Positions 60,863-64,000 of a stretch of DNA of 64,000 nucleotides are shown here, piece by piece; the stretch's first letter is position 1; the number at the start of each line of letters is the position of its first letter. The notes beneath the pieces are model-generated. The model searched no databases. It was not told the DNA's origin and was given only the letters and a program-made list of their open reading frames with translations. Source of the stretch: Streptococcus mitis. Lineage in GTDB: Bacteria > Bacillota > Bacilli > Lactobacillales > Streptococcaceae. The stretch is taken from assembly GCF_016658865.1 (NCBI RefSeq), contig NZ_CP067992.1, positions 1,321,001 to 1,385,000 of the forward strand. Reading direction: 5' to 3'. The translations under genes and the position numbers were made by a program.

Positions 60863-61219
60863 CTATTTCAGTCCCAATTCTTCGTAAGCTTTTCGATAAC
60901 CGATTTGCTTAACAGTTCCATTCTCCACTAAAATGGGACGTTTTAACAACATACCGTCGCTTGCTAGCAATTTAGCTGCTTCTTGGTTTGACAGACTTCC
61001 TACCTTATCTTTTAGTCCTAATTCCCGGTATTTGATTCCACTGGTATTGAAAAATTGCTTCAATTCAAATCCTGAGGTTTCTAGCCAGTTTAAAATGACT
61101 TCTTGGCTTGGTGTTTCTTCGACGATGTGAACAGCTTTGTAGTCCACACCGAGTTGGTTTAATTCTTGTTTTGCTTTTTTACAAGTTGAACATTTTGGGT
61201 ATTCGATAAATTCTAACAT
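60863..61219 (-). CDS. ArsC/Spx-family thioredoxin-like protein
   Basis: 118 residues from ATG 61219. CSTCKKAKQEL at the N-terminus (CxxC), and ArsC-like end (LKRPILVENG). Could be an Spx-like regulator or a reductase; lacks arsenate operon context. Confidence 0.85.
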   Translation of the reverse strand: MLEFIEYPKCSTCKKAKQELNQLGVDYKAVHIVEETPSQEVILNWLETSGFELKQFFNTSGIKYRELGLKDKVGSLSNQEAAKLLASDGMLLKRPILVENGTVKQIGYRKAYEELGLK

Positions 61220-61231
61220 GTGTTTCACTTT

Positions 61232-61741
61232 CTATTTTATATCTTTAAAATCTGCGCCTTCATGCTCTAAAAGCCAGACTTTCTTTTCCACTCCTGCAGC
61301 ATAACCAGTCAGACACTTGCCTGCTCCAAGAACACGATGACAAGGTACTAGGATAGACCAAGGATTGCGTCCCACTGCTCCACCAATTGCTTGAGCAGAA
61401 GGCACTTGCAGGTCTTGCGCTATTTGTCCATAGGTCACTGTCTGACCATAAGGAATTCCTTGTAAATAGGACCAAACTCGCTTTTCAAAATCCGTTCCAA
61501 TTGGAGCCAAGGGTAAGTTGAATAAATCCTGAGACTTGCCTTTAAAGTAATCATCTAAGCAAGCAATAACTGGAGCTAAAACAGGATGACTAACAACTTC
61601 TTCTATGGTTTTGTCTCCTATTCCTCTCTCAAAATGCTTCTGATCCTGTACCCAAATGCCATACAGATAGTGGTCATCAGCTACGAGAGAAAGAGAGCCA
61701 ATTGGCGAAGAGTAGAGCCTTTTTGCGTACTTCTTTTGCAT
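61232..61741 (-). CDS. ogt: Methylated-DNA-protein cysteine methyltransferase
   Basis: 169 residues. Active site PCHRVLG with the acceptor Cys, and helix-turn-helix arginine finger region IGGAVGRNPW. Repairs O6-methylguanine. Overlaps the GNAT gene by one base. Confidence 0.95.
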   Translation of the reverse strand: MQKKYAKRLYSSPIGSLSLVADDHYLYGIWVQDQKHFERGIGDKTIEEVVSHPVLAPVIACLDDYFKGKSQDLFNLPLAPIGTDFEKRVWSYLQGIPYGQTVTYGQIAQDLQVPSAQAIGGAVGRNPWSILVPCHRVLGAGKCLTGYAAGVEKKVWLLEHEGADFKDIK

Positions 61742-62235
61742 TATTTCTTTAATTTTTGATAGGCCAAGCGTTCGCCATCAACCGGCACTTTACCAACCTG
61801 TTTAAAACCGAGTTTTTCAAAAATATGTTGCATGGCCTTGTTTGCAACGTGCGTATCTGAGCGAAAATCTAGATAGTCAAAACCTTCAATCAAGCCCTCT
61901 AAAAAAGTTTGAGCAACTCCCTGTCCCTGGACATCTGCTGCCACAGCAATACGGTGAAAGACTAGGTACTCTGACTCTCCAGCTTGCCATTTTCCTTCAT
62001 AAATGGCTTCATAGGCTGCCTCTGGACTCTTGGTCACAGCAGCATAGGCTAGCAGTTCTCCCTCTCCCAAGGCAACATAAGCTTGACCTGAGATAATATC
62101 ATCGATAATAATGTCCGCATTTGGATAGCCATTTTGCCACTGGTCACTACCAGCATCTGCTAAACATTTTTTAGCATCCTCAATTACCTGCATAATGGCA
62201 TCTACTTCATTTGGAAAAGCTAAACGAATCTCCAT
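61741..62235 (-). CDS. GNAT-family N-acetyltransferase
   Basis: 164 residues. Acetyl-CoA loop VAADVQGQGVAQTFLE, C-terminal IFEKLGFKQVG. Substrate unknown. Cotranscribed with ogt. Confidence 0.9.
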   Translation of the reverse strand: MEIRLAFPNEVDAIMQVIEDAKKCLADAGSDQWQNGYPNADIIIDDIISGQAYVALGEGELLAYAAVTKSPEAAYEAIYEGKWQAGESEYLVFHRIAVAADVQGQGVAQTFLEGLIEGFDYLDFRSDTHVANKAMQHIFEKLGFKQVGKVPVDGERLAYQKLKK

Positions 62236-62306
62236 CTTTTCTCCTCATTTCTGACTAGTTTCTCCCATCATAGCATAATTTAAGCCTTTTCACAAGCAGT
62301 TAAAAC

Positions 62307-62354
62307 TTGACTGTTTGTTTTTATTATTTTATAATCTAGTTATTAAAACTAGAT
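62307..62354 (+). promoter_or_regulatory. Consensus promoter with inverted repeat for the DUF1836 gene
   Basis: TTGACT (62307-62312), 17 bases, TATAAT (62330-62335). Directly after the -10 is ATCTAGTT-n5-AACTAGAT (62334-62354), an 8-bp perfect inverted repeat over the expected transcription start. Confidence 0.75.
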
Positions 62355-62369
62355 AAAAAGGAGTTTAAA

Positions 62370-62816
62370 ATGAAAACTGCTTTTTCTTACCCAAGATGGG
62401 AAGAAATTCCAAACATTGACCTCTATCTGGACCAGGTTTTGCTTTATGTCAATCAAGTCTGCGCTCCTGTATCTCCAGATAAAGACAAGGGCCTAACAGC
62501 ATCTATGGTCAACAATTATGTCAAACATGGTTACCTGACAAAGCCTGACAAGAAAAAATACCAACGCCAACAGATTGCCCGTTTGATTGCTATCACAACC
62601 CTCAAGTCTGTATTTTCTATTCAAGAAATAGCTCAGACACTGAATACTCTACAAAGTCAAGCAAGTTCAGAGCAACTCTACGATGCTTTTGTAAACTACA
62701 TGAACCAAGGAATTGACCCAGCTAACCCTATTATCCAAAGTAGCTGTCAAACCGTTAAACTCTATCATCAAACTCTAGCCTTAATCGATCATACTCAAGA
62801 AGAGGTAATCCAATGA
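62370..62816 (+). CDS. DUF1836 protein, putative helix-turn-helix regulator
   Basis: 148 residues, AAGGAG upstream. MVNNYVKHGYLTKPDKKKY and QIARLIAITTLKSVFSIQEI form a MerR/XRE-like DNA-binding part. Coupled to the hemolysin III gene by a 4-base overlap, so it likely controls this pair. Confidence 0.85.
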   Translation: MKTAFSYPRWEEIPNIDLYLDQVLLYVNQVCAPVSPDKDKGLTASMVNNYVKHGYLTKPDKKKYQRQQIARLIAITTLKSVFSIQEIAQTLNTLQSQASSEQLYDAFVNYMNQGIDPANPIIQSSCQTVKLYHQTLALIDHTQEEVIQ

Positions 62817-63460
62817 ACACTAGTCTTAAACTCAGCAAACAACTCAGTTTTGGAGAGGAGATTGCTAATAGCGTGACCCATGCCGTAGGAGCAGTCATCA
62901 TGCTCATCTTGCTACCTATTTCATCCACCTATAGTTATGAGACACACGGATTTTTATCATCTATAGGTGTATCCATTTTTGTCATCAGTCTTTTTCTCAT
63001 GTTCCTCTCATCCACCATTTACCACTCTATGGCCTATGGTTCAACCCACAAATATGTCTTGAGAATTATTGACCATTCTATGATTTATGTGGCTATCGCA
63101 GGCTCTTATACGCCAGTCGTATTGACCTTGATGAATAACTGGTTTGGCTATCTGATTATTGCTATTCAATGGGGAACGACCATCTTTGGTATCCTCTATA
63201 AAATCTTTGCTAAAAAGGTCAATGAGAAATTCAGCCTTGCTCTTTACCTGATTATGGGCTGGTTGGTTCTGGCTATCATTCCTGCCATTATCAGTCAAAC
63301 AACACCAATCTTTTGGAGTCTCATGGTAAGCGGTGGACTCTCTTATACAGTTGGAGCTGGATTTTATGCCAAGAAAAAACCTTATTTCCACATGATTTGG
63401 CATCTCTTTATCCTAGCAGCATCTGCCCTCCAATACATTGCCATTGTTTATTACATGTAA
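62813..63460 (+). CDS. Hemolysin III family membrane protein (PAQR-like)
   Basis: 215 residues, seven membrane segments. Family motifs: SFGEEIANSVTHAVGA, SSTIYHS, DHSMIYVAIAGSYTP, and the C-terminal HMIWHLFIL with metal histidines. True role uncertain; the hemolysin name is historical. Confidence 0.92.
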   Translation: MNTSLKLSKQLSFGEEIANSVTHAVGAVIMLILLPISSTYSYETHGFLSSIGVSIFVISLFLMFLSSTIYHSMAYGSTHKYVLRIIDHSMIYVAIAGSYTPVVLTLMNNWFGYLIIAIQWGTTIFGILYKIFAKKVNEKFSLALYLIMGWLVLAIIPAIISQTTPIFWSLMVSGGLSYTVGAGFYAKKKPYFHMIWHLFILAASALQYIAIVYYM

Positions 63461-63491
63461 AAAAGTTGAGAAATTCAATCTCAACTTTTTT
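63459..63491. terminator. Bidirectional terminator, hemolysin III and pdxT
   Basis: AAAAAAGTTGAGA and TCTCAACTTTTTT, perfect 13-base arms around a 7-base loop. Confidence 0.9.
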
Positions 63492-64000
63492 CTTTACACA
63501 TATTGATAAAGTACTGGTGCAAGCGCACATCATCAGTCAATTCTGGATGAAAAGAAGTTACTAACATATTTTTTTCTTGGGCTGCAACGATTTGATTATC
63601 AACTGTTGCTAGAATTTCTACATCTTCTCCAACACTACTAATAATCGGACCACGGATAAAGGTCATTGGAATCTGACCGACTCCCTTACATTCTGCTTCC
63701 GTGTAGAAACTTCCTAATTGGCGCCCATAGGCATTGCGCTCGACCACCATATCCATAGTTCCTAGATGACTCTCTTCCTGAGAAGTAATTTCCTTAGCCA
63801 GCAAAATTAAACCCGCACAGGTCCCAAACACCGGTAAGCCAGATAGAATTGCTTCTCGAATGGGAATCAGCATGTTCTGCTCACGTAAGAGCTTGCCCAT
63901 GGTTGTAGATTCCCCACCAGGTAAGATCAAACCCGACAAGTCACTCTGATTTTGCTGAAAATCCTCTAAATTTCTGATTTCAACACTCTCGACACCTAAT
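63481..64000 (-). CDS. pdxT: Pyridoxal 5'-phosphate synthase glutaminase subunit, N-terminus cut by window edge
   Basis: Class I glutaminase that feeds ammonia to PdxS for PLP. Oxyanion LPGGEST, nucleophile Cys in [11 protein letters not shown], and His-Glu in FHPELTDD. The frame is open through base 64000 ([14 protein letters not shown] visible), so about 15-20 N-terminal residues are missing. A pdxS gene is expected just beyond. Confidence 0.95.
   Translation of the reverse strand, partial: LGVESVEIRNLEDFQQNQSDLSGLILPGGESTTMGKLLREQNMLIPIREAILSGLPVFGTCAGLILLAKEITSQEESHLGTMDMVVERNAYGRQLGSFYTEAECKGVGQIPMTFIRGPIISSVGEDVEILATVDNQIVAAQEKNMLVTSFHPELTDDVRLHQYFINMCKEKS

Overview
The window is a Gram-positive, low-GC chromosome of the Streptococcus mitis/oralis/pneumoniae group carrying one complete-looking, 42-kb tmRNA-integrated siphovirus prophage. 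Support for the host: a tmRNA whose tag reads AKNNTSYALAA, a RUP-like 105-bp dispersed repeat, a choline-binding phage lysin of the pneumococcal Pal type, and the familiar fruRBA, trxB, def, ogt and pdxT neighbourhoods. Species cannot be fixed from this stretch alone.

Left host flank (1-10976): a cut-off cysteine desulfurase, a small membrane-anchored protein, ftsK, the fructose operon fruR-fruB-fruA, tRNA-Ser(GGA), an intact-looking IS3-family element inserted exactly in the loop of a transcription terminator, and the Nramp manganese transporter mntH with a metalloregulator-like palindrome on its promoter.

Prophage (about 10977-52980): bounded by a 19-bp direct repeat that is the 3' end of ssrA. 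Nearly all lytic genes are on the minus strand, so the phage reads from right to left: lysogeny module (integrase, membrane protein, MazF/PemK-like protein, ImmA-type peptidase and CI-like repressor, on the plus strand), divergent switch, early regulators, replication and recombination genes (Gp157, RuvC-like resolvase, helicase, ATPase, DUF669 ssDNA-binding-like protein, HNH nuclease, primase-polymerase, VirE-type helicase), an iteron-rich probable origin, small metabolism and methylase genes, a sigma-like late regulator, then the late operon (terminase, portal, head, connector, tail, tape measure, large S74-type fibre, holin, lysin).

The most unusual part is 32.87-33.95 kb, just before the terminase. 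About 750 bases have no credible gene, contain many perfect hairpins and one possible loop pseudoknot, and lie between two degenerate tRNA-like elements. This is where and how very large phage RNAs of the GOLLD/ROOL kind occur; I propose a large structured non-coding RNA made with the late transcripts. Other notable points: an in-frame chimera of a DNA methylase N-terminus with the C-terminal half of a RusA resolvase; a ribbon-helix-helix repressor gene with a consensus promoter wrapped in a perfect palindrome; two tandem small-RNA transcription units beside the integrase; matching tandem 12-bp integrase arm sites on both phage arms.

Right host flank (52964-64000): tmRNA, SGNH hydrolase, HAD phosphatase, CapA-like protein, def, rlmB, trxB, an amino-acid ABC transporter pair, Spx/ArsC-like protein, ogt, GNAT, a DUF1836 regulator with its hemolysin III partner, and a partial pdxT.
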